DNA of 38,648 nucleotides from Pseudomonadota bacterium (GTDB taxonomy: Bacteria > Desulfobacterota > Desulfobulbia > Desulfobulbales > Desulfocapsaceae). Numbering within the stretch: position 1 is the first letter of the stretch; each line of letters starts with the position of its first letter. The position numbers were made by a program, and so were the translations under genes. This document shows positions 23,828 to 32,526 of the stretch, one piece after another. Below the pieces are notes generated by a model. That model was not told the origin of the DNA. It searched no databases and saw only the letters and a list, made by a program, of their open reading frames with translations. The stretch lies in NCBI GenBank assembly GCA_018817385.1, contig JAHIUA010000053.1, positions 1-38,648 of the forward strand, in the 5' to 3' direction.

Positions 23828-25936
23828 ATGACTATAGATACACTTTTTCATCCCAAGAGTATCGCCATTGTTGGGGCTTCAAGAACAGCCGGAAAGGTTG
23901 GTCATGATATCCTGGCCAATTTGATACGCGATGGGTATCAGGGAACAATTATTCCCATCAATCCTTCTGCCGAAGAGCTGCTCGGGCTCCCTTGTTTTCC
24001 ATCTCTGCAAAAATATGGAAAAGATGTTGATCTCGTGGTGGTGGCAGTTCCACAGGCCCTGGTCAGGGAAGTTGTGAAAGAGTGTGTGAAGGTAAAGGTC
24101 AAGGCTATGGTTCTTACCAGTGCTGGCTTTCGGGAGTTGGGTCCGGAAGGATTAGCTCTGGAACAGGAGCTGCTGGACCTCTGCAGGCGTCATGATATCC
24201 GCCTTCTGGGGCCCAACTGCCTGGGTCTCATTAATACTGAAAATCATATGAACGCCTCTTTTGCCGGGAATATGCCCGCATCTGGTGGAATTTCTATTTT
24301 TTCCCAATCTGGTGCCCTGTGTACGGCCATGCTTGATCTTGCGGCAGAACGACATCTTGGTCTTGCCAAATTGATTAGTATCGGGAATAAGGCAGATATT
24401 TCTGAGGTGGATATTCTCTCTTATCTGGCAAAAGATGAACAGACAAAAGTCATAGTCGGGTATCTGGAAGATATTTCCACCGGCAAGAATTTTGTAAAAG
24501 CTGCAGAAGACGCTTCTTCACAGAAACCTGTGGTTATCCTTAAAGCAGGCACCACTGCTGCCGGTTTGCGGGCTGCGGCCTCCCATACCGGGGTGCTGGC
24601 AGGAGCCGATACAGCTTATGGAGCGGCTTTTAAACGGTCCGGTGTTGTTCGGGCAGATAATTTTGAAGCCCTTTTTGATTATGCAACGGCCCTTTATATG
24701 CAGCCTCTGCCTAAAGGGAATAATATTCTAATCATAACCAACGCAGGTGGTCCAGGAACGATGGCCGCCGATGCCGTGGAACGAGCTGGAATGCGAGTGG
24801 CCGAACTGGATCGCAATACGTCCAGTGCCCTTCGTGATCGACTTCCCCGGGTAGCCAGTGTCGGCAATCCCATTGATGTCTTGGGAGATGCAGATCCTGA
24901 ACGTTACGTGGCAGCCATTGAGGCGGCCCAATCTGACCCTGCTGTGGATGCAATCCTTGTAATTCTTACTCCCCAGGCCATGACTCGTTCTACAGAAACT
25001 GCCCTTGCCATCGCTAAGACCATTGACGGCACTAAACCGGTGGTGGTCTCTTTTATGGGAGGAACCAATGTTATGCCTGGGCGAAAAGAGCTGGCAACAG
25101 CCGGCTTCCCGGATTATGACTCTCCGGAACGGGCTGTTGCAGCCCTCAAGGGAATGCGTGAATATGCGGCTTGGAAACAGCGGCCCCCCCGGAGAGTGAC
25201 CCGTTTCCGGGTCAACAGAAGGAGGGTGGAGCGAATCCTCTCACGTCGTCAACGCATTGGTCTCTTGCAGCTGGGTGAGATCAAGGGCAAGGATGTCCTT
25301 GGTGCTTATGGATTTCGTATTCCCATAGGAGCCCTTGCCTCTTCCTCCGAAGAGGCAAGAGAAATAGCAGAACGTATCGGGTTTCCGGTGGCCATGAAAA
25401 TCGTCTCTCCTGATATTGTCCACAAAAGTGACCTGGGTGGCGTTCACCTCAACGTGGCTAATGGAGAGGCCGCCGAAGATATCTATGATCTGATGACCAT
25501 AAAGATTGGCAAAAAGGTTCCAGATGCCAAGATTGAGGGGGTCTATGTGGAGAAGATGGCCTGTAAAGGCCTGGAGGTCATTATCGGTATGACCCGTGAT
25601 CCTCAGTTTGGCCCCATGCTGATGTTTGGTCTGGGTGGTATTTTTGTCGAGGTAATGAAGGATGTCACCTTTCACCTGGCACCTATCACAGCCCAGGAAG
25701 CAATACAGATGCTTATGACTACCAAGTCCTATGCGATGCTTGAGGGACGGCGTGGGAATAAGGGGGTTGATATTGCAGCCATCGCTTCAGGTCTCCAGCG
25801 CATAAGTCAGCTGACCACAGACTTTCCACAGATTTTGGAATTAGACATTAATCCGTTTATTGTTGGCGACTTTGGCTCCGAACCAGTGGTGGCAGATGTA
25901 CGAATGACATTGGCACCATTGCCGGAAGAGAAATAG
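23828..25936 (+). CDS. Acetate-CoA ligase (ADP-forming) / acyl-CoA synthetase, alpha-beta fusion
   Basis: The 702-residue protein fuses both subunits of NDP-forming acyl-CoA synthetase, which interconverts acyl-CoA + ADP + Pi with acid + CoA + ATP. The CoA-binding Rossmann domain opens FHPKSIAIVGASRTAGKVG. The phospho-histidine lies in ASHTG (H253). SQSGALC is the ligase-CoA signature. A linker rich in Arg follows (about 430-465), then the ATP-grasp beta domain with VLGAYGFRIP and MKIVSPDIVHKSDLGGV. It resembles Pat/AcdA proteins but has no GNAT of its own; the GNAT is on the next gene. It starts 51 bp after the CBS gene with AAAGG upstream, and the next gene is 8 bp away. Confidence 0.92.
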   Translation: MTIDTLFHPKSIAIVGASRTAGKVGHDILANLIRDGYQGTIIPINPSAEELLGLPCFPSLQKYGKDVDLVVVAVPQALVREVVKECVKVKVKAMVLTSAGFRELGPEGLALEQELLDLCRRHDIRLLGPNCLGLINTENHMNASFAGNMPASGGISIFSQSGALCTAMLDLAAERHLGLAKLISIGNKADISEVDILSYLAKDEQTKVIVGYLEDISTGKNFVKAAEDASSQKPVVILKAGTTAAGLRAAASHTGVLAGADTAYGAAFKRSGVVRADNFEALFDYATALYMQPLPKGNNILIITNAGGPGTMAADAVERAGMRVAELDRNTSSALRDRLPRVASVGNPIDVLGDADPERYVAAIEAAQSDPAVDAILVILTPQAMTRSTETALAIAKTIDGTKPVVVSFMGGTNVMPGRKELATAGFPDYDSPERAVAALKGMREYAAWKQRPPRRVTRFRVNRRRVERILSRRQRIGLLQLGEIKGKDVLGAYGFRIPIGALASSSEEAREIAERIGFPVAMKIVSPDIVHKSDLGGVHLNVANGEAAEDIYDLMTIKIGKKVPDAKIEGVYVEKMACKGLEVIIGMTRDPQFGPMLMFGLGGIFVEVMKDVTFHLAPITAQEAIQMLMTTKSYAMLEGRRGNKGVDIAAIASGLQRISQLTTDFPQILELDINPFIVGDFGSEPVVADVRMTLAPLPEEK

Positions 25937-25944
25937 GGAAAATC

Positions 25945-27822
25945 ATGGAATACGACGCGAATTGGAAAGAAACCTATAAAGACATGATCATGACCCCGAA
26001 ACGTGCCTTGTCTCACCTGAAATCAGGGCATCGGGTGTTTCTCGGTACTGGCTGCGGTGAACCGACGGTACTGGTCGAGGCCATGACCAAGATGGCAGGA
26101 AATCTGGCAGATGTGGAAATTGTGGAGTTGCTGACCAAAGGAAATGCACCCTATGCCGATAAAAAATATAGCAGCTGTTTTAAGATAAATTCCTTTTTTA
26201 TCGGTCATAATGTTCGCGATGTTATCCAGGAAGGAAGAGGAGATTATACCCCTATTCTCATGTATGATATCCCGCGCCTTTTTAATTCAGGACAGCTGCC
26301 CCTGGATGTGGCCCTGATTCAGGTTACCCCTCCCGATGCCCGGGGAAAAATGAGTTTAGGGGTGTCCGTGGATATTGTTAAAAGTGCCGCTGAAAATGCC
26401 TCTTTGGTTATTGCCCAGGTCAATCCGCAGATGCCCTGGACCAGAGGTGATAGTCTCATTGATGTGTACGATCTCGATATCCTGGTTCCGGCCGATGTTC
26501 CGCTCCTGGAGCGTAAGTCCCAGCCGGCACACGCGGTCAGTGAAAAGATTGCCGAATTGGTTGCAGCTCTGGTTCCCAGTGGCTCTACAGTAGAGTTCGG
26601 CATTGGCCGAGTCCCTGGAGTCGGTCGGATTTCACAGGCCGTCATGGCTGCCCTCAAAGGAAAACATGATCTGGGGATTCATACGGAAATGATCACCGAT
26701 GATCTTCTCGATCTGATCAAGTCAGGAGCTGTGACAGGTAATAGGAAATCCACAGATCGTGGCAGGATAGTGACCAGCTTTTGTATGGGGACCAAGGAAC
26801 TCTATGACTTTGTCAATGATAATCCTCTGTTTTCCTTCAGGCCCACAGAATACGTAAATGATACAAATGTGATCGGCAAACAGACTCGCATGGTTTCCAT
26901 TAACATGGCTCTGGAAATTGACCTCACAGGACAGGTTTGCTCCGATTCGGAAGACGGTGTCTTTTATTCAGGAGTTGGCGGACAGGTGGACTTTAATCGA
27001 GGGGCAGCCCGTTCCGATGGGGGAAGGGCCATCATCACTCTTCCATCGACCACCCGGGATGGTAGATCGAGAATTAATGCCCGACTGAGCGTGGGATCCG
27101 GGGTGGTAGTAAGCCGGGCCACTGTTCATTACGTGGTCACCGAATACGGCGTAGCATATCTGCACGGGAAATCGGTACAGGATAGGACCTTGGCTCTTAT
27201 TGCCATTGCCCATCCTGATCATCGTGAACGACTTCTCAAAGACGCCATTGAGGCAAAATTTATTCGTCAGGATTTTGTTCAGATCGAAGGAAAATTCGTA
27301 GTGGCACCCCAGGATATGATGAGGACCACGTATCTCCTTGATGACGGGACCCAGTTTCATTTCAGGCCAATCCATCCCACGGATGAGCCGCTGATGCGTG
27401 ATTTGCTCTATGCCCTTTCTCAGGAAACTTTGTACTACCGTTTCATGAGCCATAACCAGCGATTCGGGCAGCGTGAAATACAGAATTTTGTCTATGTGGA
27501 CCATCGTAAGGATGTGGCCATTGTCGGCACCCTGCCTGAGGCCCATGGCGATAACATGGTAGCCGTGGGAAGATACTATCTTGATGAGAGTACAAACCTG
27601 GCCGAGGTGGCCTTTATCATCCGTGATGAGTGGCAGAATAAGGGACTGGGAACCTTCCTCTTCCGACATCTGATTACCCTTGCCAAGGCGAGCGGTATAT
27701 CCGGTTTCACTGCCGAAGTTCTGCGTGATAATAAGCGGATGCAGGCTATATTCAATCACTCTGGATATAAGGTGCAGAGTGTGGTGGAAGAGGGTGTTTA
27801 CAGCTTCAAAATTGAGTTTTAA
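25945..27822 (+). CDS. Acetyl-CoA hydrolase/transferase fused to GNAT acetyltransferase
   Basis: Residues about 1-440 are an acetyl-CoA hydrolase/CoA-transferase of the 4-hydroxybutyrate CoA-transferase type: HRVFLGTGCGEPTVLVEAM, DGVFYSGVGGQVDFNRGA, and VTEYGVAYLHGKSVQDR with the catalytic glutamate. Residues about 455-625 are a GNAT domain (FHFRPIHPTDEPLMRDLLY, then the acetyl-CoA loop WQNKGLGTFLF and a final HSGYKV). So one chain both transfers CoA and may acetylate a protein or small molecule. It follows the ADP-forming synthetase by 8 bp, which in this setting would supply or consume the same acetyl-CoA. GGGAA precedes ATG 25945. Confidence 0.92.
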   Translation: MEYDANWKETYKDMIMTPKRALSHLKSGHRVFLGTGCGEPTVLVEAMTKMAGNLADVEIVELLTKGNAPYADKKYSSCFKINSFFIGHNVRDVIQEGRGDYTPILMYDIPRLFNSGQLPLDVALIQVTPPDARGKMSLGVSVDIVKSAAENASLVIAQVNPQMPWTRGDSLIDVYDLDILVPADVPLLERKSQPAHAVSEKIAELVAALVPSGSTVEFGIGRVPGVGRISQAVMAALKGKHDLGIHTEMITDDLLDLIKSGAVTGNRKSTDRGRIVTSFCMGTKELYDFVNDNPLFSFRPTEYVNDTNVIGKQTRMVSINMALEIDLTGQVCSDSEDGVFYSGVGGQVDFNRGAARSDGGRAIITLPSTTRDGRSRINARLSVGSGVVVSRATVHYVVTEYGVAYLHGKSVQDRTLALIAIAHPDHRERLLKDAIEAKFIRQDFVQIEGKFVVAPQDMMRTTYLLDDGTQFHFRPIHPTDEPLMRDLLYALSQETLYYRFMSHNQRFGQREIQNFVYVDHRKDVAIVGTLPEAHGDNMVAVGRYYLDESTNLAEVAFIIRDEWQNKGLGTFLFRHLITLAKASGISGFTAEVLRDNKRMQAIFNHSGYKVQSVVEEGVYSFKIEF

Positions 27823-28445
27823 TGGGTAGTAAAAGGGAGACATCATTTTCTTGAAGGTGATATTTGAGGCTACCTTGAAAAATTAGAATTTTCCTTCAAA
27901 ATCGAGGTATGAGAAAAAAATACCGCAGGCATTTGTCTGATATTCCATGGATAAAATCCTTCTCATACCAGAGAGTTTGAGCGAAAAGGCGATGTAGCAA
28001 GGTGGCCTTAAGAGAAACTCTCTCGTTTTTTCGGTTATGCAAGATACCGAATCACCGACCCATATCTTGCCTCCTGTCCGAGAATACCCTTTTTTCCCAA
28101 ACTCTTCGGTATGTTAAAAAAATAATGCTCGCAATAGTAACTCTATGGTTGCGCTTATTTTTCAGAAATGCCTCGATTTTGGATACCAGGCCTGTTCCCG
28201 GACAAACTCCCAGGGACCGACGGAGCAGGTAATCTTTTTGACATGTTGGCTTGCCAACAAAGCTCCCTTGCGCTGTTTGGTCGTAGTTGCTTCTCACCGT
28301 GATGTGTTTCGATACTTCCTTAGTTGCTGGACATAAAGCGAGTCTGTAGGGGGGTCCCTTCAGAACGTAATATCGTAGCGCCCTAATAGTCCTCCCTTCT
28401 TTCGTTGTCTTCTCCTTTACCTCAGCAAAATATGGTTATAATAAC
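27823..28445. other. Gene-poor stretch with structured repeats
   Basis: The region holds a 10-bp inverted repeat GGTATGAGAA/TTCTCATACC (27906-27915, 27960-27969), the terminator-like structure at 27970-28031, and the palindrome TGTTGGC-TT-GCCAACA (28244-28259). No gene is supported. An 81-codon minus frame (28052-28297) has no family resemblance. Confidence 0.45.
27970..28031 (+). terminator. Probable terminator of the acetyl-CoA cluster, nested stem
   Basis: AGAGAGTTT (27970-27978) pairs with AAACTCTCT (28015-28023). Inside, AAGGC pairs with GCCTT around a loop. A run of six T follows at 28026-28031. The outer loop is longer than usual for an intrinsic terminator, so a folded 3'-UTR element is also possible. 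Confidence 0.55.
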
Positions 28446-28485
28446 TTGACATTTTCGCGAGTTTGTATAGGGTATACCCCTATAC
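28446..28485 (+). promoter_or_regulatory. Promoter and CsoR-type operator of the metal repressor gene
   Basis: TTGACA (28446-28451) precedes a near-perfect palindrome at 28465-28485, GTATAGGG-TATAC-CCCTATAC. G-tract palindromes with A/T flanks of this kind are typical operators of CsoR/RcnR-family repressors. It covers the expected -10 position, so binding would block transcription. The repressor start is 20 bases downstream, implying autoregulation. Confidence 0.8.
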
Positions 28486-28505
28486 ACTAAGGAGGGGCGA
28501 CATTT

Positions 28506-28784
28506 ATGGGACTATGCGGAACAGACCAGGACAAAAAACGTCTGGTGACACGACTTAAACGAATCGAAGGGCAAATCAGGGGCGTATCCAAGATGGTTGA
28601 ACAGGATAAGGACTGTATGGACGTTCTCAGGCAGGTTACTTCGGTGTCCGGCGCCATGCGCGGTGTGTGGTTGCAAATTGTTGGTGATCATATCCGTGGG
28701 TGTGTCCAAAATGCCAGCCTGGATGTGACCAATCGTGACCAGCTCATTGATGAGTTGATGGAACATTTAGGGAAAATACGATAA
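28506..28784 (+). CDS. CsoR/RcnR/FrmR-family metal-sensing repressor
   Basis: The 92-residue all-helical protein carries the family signature KRLVTRLKRIEGQIRGVSKMVEQDKDC. Metal-ligand positions are C37, H62 and C66 (DHIRGCV), the Cys-His-Cys set of CsoR (copper) rather than the His-rich set of RcnR (nickel/cobalt). Spacing of 25 and 4 matches CsoR. It is likely a tetrameric repressor that releases DNA when metal or another effector binds. AAGGAGG lies 10 bases before ATG 28506. The operator is immediately upstream. The nearest target after it, on the same strand, is a DmeF-type efflux gene, but a mobile element lies between them. Confidence 0.9.
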   Translation: MGLCGTDQDKKRLVTRLKRIEGQIRGVSKMVEQDKDCMDVLRQVTSVSGAMRGVWLQIVGDHIRGCVQNASLDVTNRDQLIDELMEHLGKIR

Positions 28785-28900
28785 TCTCTTAGAGAGTTGC
28801 ATCCGAGGCTGATTGGCATTGGCTGCAACGAATCGGTGACCGTTTATGGGAAGGACACATCCCTCGGTAACGGTTCAGGACAATGGACTGAAGGCTGGTC

Positions 28901-29056
28901 GTCTGTCGGATTTAGACATAACTCTGCTCCAAATTTGATAGGTCGGCCCATATTCCCATGGTTCTTCATTAACTGGTCCTCCTGTTCGCCTCAACTCCAT
29001 GAAAATCTGGTTTTGATTTCTCTAACTTTTGCTGCGATTCTCTAAATCCGACAGAC
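28901..29056. mobile_element. MITE-like element, copy 1 (complete)
   Basis: The 156-bp element is bounded by perfect 16-bp terminal inverted repeats: GTCTGTCGGATTTAGA at 28901-28916 and its inverse at 29041-29056. It encodes nothing. A second copy, about three quarters identical over most of its length by eye, starts at 38515, which shows the unit moves or has been copied. The outer flanks carry AGGAG-like extensions on the right side and in copy 2, so the true repeat may be a little longer. No clear target-site duplication was found. It lies between the metal repressor and the efflux gene. Confidence 0.82.
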
Positions 29057-29204
29057 TCCTGGGGCTGGTAATGAATGGTGCTTTGATCTGTCTGGATAAA
29101 AAACAATTATAACAGTTAGATAAAAAGGTCTTTTGCTTTAGCGCACAGCCTTGTTACTGAAGGCTGACCGCCTACAATTTTTCATTTTTAGCCTTTGGTT
29201 TGTT

Positions 29205-30122
29205 ATGCATAGACTATCCCGACAAGAATTGAATCATAGTCACAATTTTGATCAGTGCAGTAAAAGTAATGAACGGAAAACCATGGCGGTTATCATTCTC
29301 ACTATCCTCACCATGGGGGCAGAAATCAGTACTGGTATTCTTACCGGCTCCATGGCCCTCCTGGCCGATGGCTGGCATATGGGGACGCACGCCTTTGCTC
29401 TTGGTATCACCTGGTTCGCCTATATTATGGCTCGACGTTATGCCAATATCAGCACCTTCAGCTTTGGCACCGGCAAGTTCGGTGTTTTGGCGGGGTATAC
29501 GTCGGCGCTCTTTCTTGGTGTTACCGCCGTATATATGATTGTTGAATCCACTAAACGTTTTTTGTATCCAGTGGATATAGGCTTTAATGAGGCAATCATA
29601 GTTGCCATCATCGGTTTGCTGGTCAATGTCCTCAGTGTTTGGTTGCTCCGTGCTGATAAGGATCACCATCACCATGATCATAATCTCAAAGCTGCTTATC
29701 TCCATGTCCTGGCAGATGCCCTTACATCGGTGTTGGCCATCATTGCCCTCCTGTTTGGAAAATACTTTGGTCTGGTTTTTCTTGATCCAGTTATGGGATT
29801 GGTAGGGGGAGTGCTTATCGGCAGCTGGTCCTGGGGACTTCTGAAATCCAGCGGCTTCATCCTCCTTGATGGAAATCAGGACCAAAAAACAAAACAGGCC
29901 ATCATAGAGGCTATTGAAGCGGACCAGGACGCCAAAATTGTTGATCTTCATCTGTGGAAGCTTGGCTCAAACAGCCTTGCGGTTCTTATTACCCTGGTTG
30001 CCAGTAATCCCAGTTCGCCGGAAGAGTACCGCAGCCGTCTGAACCGGATTCATCACCTGGACCATATCACAATTGAAGCACATAGTTGTCTGGATACCAG
30101 ATGTATTTGTCAGCGAGAGTGA
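29205..30122 (+). CDS. dmeF: DmeF-like cation diffusion facilitator (divalent metal efflux)
   Basis: This CDF transporter (305 residues) exports divalent metal ions from the cytosol in exchange for protons. Its N-terminus NHSHNF, the TM2 metal-site segment LLADGWHMGTHAFALG, FSFGTGKFGVLAGYTSALFL, a His-rich loop (KDHHHHDHN), and the TM5 site YLHVLADALTSVLAI are those of DmeF, known for cobalt/nickel. The C-terminal domain has extra cysteines (HSCLDTRCIC). ATG 29205 gives the normal N-terminus, although the ribosome site is weak; a TTG 18 codons earlier is less likely. It lies about 420 bp after the CsoR-family gene, most of it occupied by the MITE. Confidence 0.88.
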   Translation: MHRLSRQELNHSHNFDQCSKSNERKTMAVIILTILTMGAEISTGILTGSMALLADGWHMGTHAFALGITWFAYIMARRYANISTFSFGTGKFGVLAGYTSALFLGVTAVYMIVESTKRFLYPVDIGFNEAIIVAIIGLLVNVLSVWLLRADKDHHHHDHNLKAAYLHVLADALTSVLAIIALLFGKYFGLVFLDPVMGLVGGVLIGSWSWGLLKSSGFILLDGNQDQKTKQAIIEAIEADQDAKIVDLHLWKLGSNSLAVLITLVASNPSSPEEYRSRLNRIHHLDHITIEAHSCLDTRCICQRE

Positions 30123-30598
30123 AATACGTTCAAGCAAAAAAAACTTAAAAATAATCAAATATGAGTATCAAAAATATTTATATTTGAGGGCGTGGTTTGC
30201 TTGTATTTTGTCATTTTGTTTGCGGAAAGTGAACGGTCTGTAGGTCGTTAAAGTCACTTGATAACAAATAGATAAGCGTATCGAGAAGTGGTTCTAAAAT
30301 GTGATCCTGCAGTTTTTTCGCATCGCAGCAGTGATGATTAGCCCTGTTGGGGCCATCTTGATATTTACTCTGAGTTACGGTATATAAGGCTCCAGAAAGA
30401 GATATACCGGCTTGCGGATAGCCATTATTTGAAAGACGATTATCCGTTATGTTACTTTGACATTGACCGTATTGATTTTATCCTTGTATTCATATCATCA
30501 TTTCTAGATCTCATCTGGTTAGTGCTCATGGAAGTGTAAACTGCGCTCTGAGGAAATGGCTCATGGAGTGGTGACGAGAAAAAGAAGAGAGGGGTAAA
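30123..30598. other. Intergenic stretch with one inverted repeat
   Basis: The region holds an 8-bp inverted repeat CGGTATAT/ATATACCG (30378-30385, 30402-30409) and no gene I can support. It is AT-rich near the dmeF end. Confidence 0.4.
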
Positions 30599-30685
30599 AT
30601 GACTCCTGGCAGGGAGACAGAAAGATACTTGCACAAACAGTTGAATGTAAAAGAGGAGAGTATATGCAGGGTGCGGAGTATATGA
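30599..30685 (+). CDS. Possible 28-codon upstream peptide
   Basis: ATG 30599 has a strong GAGAGGGG site 4 bases before it. The frame reads MTPGRETERYLHKQLNVKEE then SICRVRSI and stops at TGA 30683-30685, overlapping an ATG at 30682 in the frame of the next gene (ATGA). It could be a coupling leader or a chance frame. Confidence 0.35.
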   Translation: MTPGRETERYLHKQLNVKEESICRVRSI

Positions 30686-30966
30686 TTAAAAGGGCTGAAT
30701 ACCGGAAAACAAAAGAAGCCCATCTCTTTGACCAGGTCATTCAGTGGGCTCTTGAAGATAAGGATGATCTTATAGTAGAAATTGTTCAACGTGCTTTCGC
30801 GGACGATTATGCGGAACACTGGTTGACTATTCACCCGACTAGTTCCTTTTCAGGTCTCACCGGCTATTACATGGAGATTGTGGCCAATGAAAAAGAACTA
30901 AACGGTAATGAGCGGCGACTTCTCAATAACAGGTTGAGTGCTTACAGCAAACGACTTATCTCATGA
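30664..30966 (+). CDS. Conserved-looking small cytosolic protein, unknown
   Basis: The 100-residue hydrophilic protein is rich in Glu, Lys, Tyr and Leu and probably mostly helical (KTKEAHLFDQVIQWALEDKDD). It has no signal peptide, membrane segment or cysteine. GAGGAGA lies just upstream of ATG 30664, and ATG 30682 (MIKRAEYRKTKE) is an alternative overlapping the stop of the small upstream frame. No family recognised. The neighbours (dmeF before, gene-poor DNA after) give no clue. Confidence 0.55.
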   Translation: MQGAEYMIKRAEYRKTKEAHLFDQVIQWALEDKDDLIVEIVQRAFADDYAEHWLTIHPTSSFSGLTGYYMEIVANEKELNGNERRLLNNRLSAYSKRLIS

Positions 30967-31804
30967 GGGTTATTGCAGGCCATAACAGTGTTCTCATCTT
31001 TTATAGCCAAGCAAAGGGCATAGCATCAGGAACCACCTGACTTTTTCCATCAGTCAGTCCCTGCGTTTTCCGTGGTCGGTTCCAACTGCTTTTTTGCGAG
31101 ATACTGAGTAGAGAAAGGGGCTTTGTTTGAGGTGGTCACGATTTTAGCAGATAGAGAGTTCATCGTTGGCCACAGCAAAAATTCCTGGCAAAAGTTCAGG
31201 ATGGATGATGGACGGAACCAGCCACAAGAAGATCTGGCTCGAATCGCTTATGTCGACTCATGTGGCTGAGTCATTGGAGAATAATCTCGGCCTAACCGGT
31301 GATTAGATTTTCCAGCGCTGCTGATCCTCTTTACCTCTTTATGATGAGTACAAAAATCATATTGGCAGCTTTTATTCTCCCCCCTGGAACTCTTTCGGCA
31401 GATCTTTCCGGAAAGCATGGTTGAAAAAAAGATCTGACCGTTATCCGCTGGATTCTCTCAAACACTGGCAAAAAACAAGGAAAGGGCAGGCAGGTCAGAA
31501 AAAATACCCTCCAAGAACTTGGGTACAAACCGGGCCATGGTAAGGAATCCAATAACAGCATCCGCAACCATCTGTTAACACAACTGGGAGGAGAAAACCT
31601 CGCGCCACTCTCATCTGTGCTTTCTCTCCTTTGGAGTCGCTCAGACCAGGGGCCATCCCCCCTGGTCAAACTGGTCGCAGCGACACGCGGTTTATGCAGC
31701 AGGCCTCCTGGGCACATTGGGCCTGCGGCCTTTGCCAGGTAGGTGTCTCCTGCATGAATAGGACTTCGGATCACTGAGGAGGAACCACTCCTGGCTGAAA
31801 GAGT
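30967..31804. other. Gene-poor stretch
   Basis: No supported gene in 838 bases. A plus frame beginning near 31340 opens with a signal-peptide-like stretch (TKIILAAFILPPGTLSAD), stops after about 27 codons, and a different frame carries on (FRKAWLKKRSDRYPLDSL). This may be a decayed secreted-protein gene, but no homology was recognised. A 147-codon minus frame (31331-31774) is unlikely to be real. Confidence 0.35.
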
Positions 31805-31924
31805 CTACTCTTTGGTCATAAACGTTTTGGACTCTTTTTTGGACTTCTTTGCCGCTTTTTTTTCTTTCGTGGTCATTGCTGGTTTCTTCTTTTCTGCCTT
31901 CTTACTATTCCGTTCTTTACTCAT
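31805..31924 (-). CDS. Very small lysine-rich basic protein
   Basis: ATG 31924 is preceded by GGAG 7 bases away and encodes 39 residues: MSKERNSKKAEKKKPAMT, then TKEKKAAKKSKKESKTF and MTKE. About 40% of residues are lysine, with no hydrophobic core. Similar short KKP-x-MT-KEKKAAKK proteins occur in many proteobacteria as uncharacterised genes; a nucleic-acid-binding or disordered role is only a guess. The frame extends 36 codons upstream, but that part lacks a ribosome site and has normal non-coding composition. Confidence 0.6.
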   Translation of the reverse strand: MSKERNSKKAEKKKPAMTTKEKKAAKKSKKESKTFMTKE

Positions 31925-32526
31925 TGTTTTTGCTCCTGATAATTGATGAATGTACTTGAGGTCAGCTACTGTCGTATCTGACCCCTGAGCTGAATCTATC
32001 CTGTTTTGGTGAAGTCTCTTCCAAGATACCAAGTGTCGAGAGAGTAATCTCTTCAGTGGAAGTCTTGGTCATCAACGCTATCTGGCAAGGGAAAAGTCAC
32101 AGCTGGTCAAAGAAGTTGTTCTTTACTTATTATACCATAAAAAAGAATAACTGTTCAGGTTAATAGACTGAAGACCAAAGAAAGAAGATTTGAACTATTC
32201 AGCAACCAGCAGCATTCCCTCTTCGTCCATTTGGGTCTTCTCGAATAGCACCAGTATGGCTTCGAAGTCTTAATTGAACAAGTATAAAGCACTGCTAAAC
32301 AGGTACAGAGCGGTTGTTGGTCAAGTATTGGCCATTCCCTGAATACGGATGAAGATTCAACACCACCGGTTATGGCATTTTGCAATGAGGGGTACTAATC
32401 AACCAGCATTGTATCTGCATCGTGTTATCTCTTTATCCGGCTTTCGGCTTGTATGTCGGTCTTTGTTTCTGTGAAACTGAAAAATCTGGTTATTCAGGCC
32501 AAGTCTCCTCACCCGTATTCTTACTC
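31925..32526. other. Gene-poor stretch
   Basis: About 600 bases with no recognisable gene, RNA or strong hairpin. The upstream signals for the lysine-rich gene lie at its left end. Confidence 0.4.

Noticed and set aside
26968-27846. Long minus-strand frame opposite the CoA-transferase/GNAT gene
   Set aside because: Shadow of a clearly conserved gene.
31331-31774. 147-codon minus-strand frame in the gene-poor region
   Set aside because: Arg/Pro/Ser-rich low-complexity translation, no ribosome site, no recognised family.
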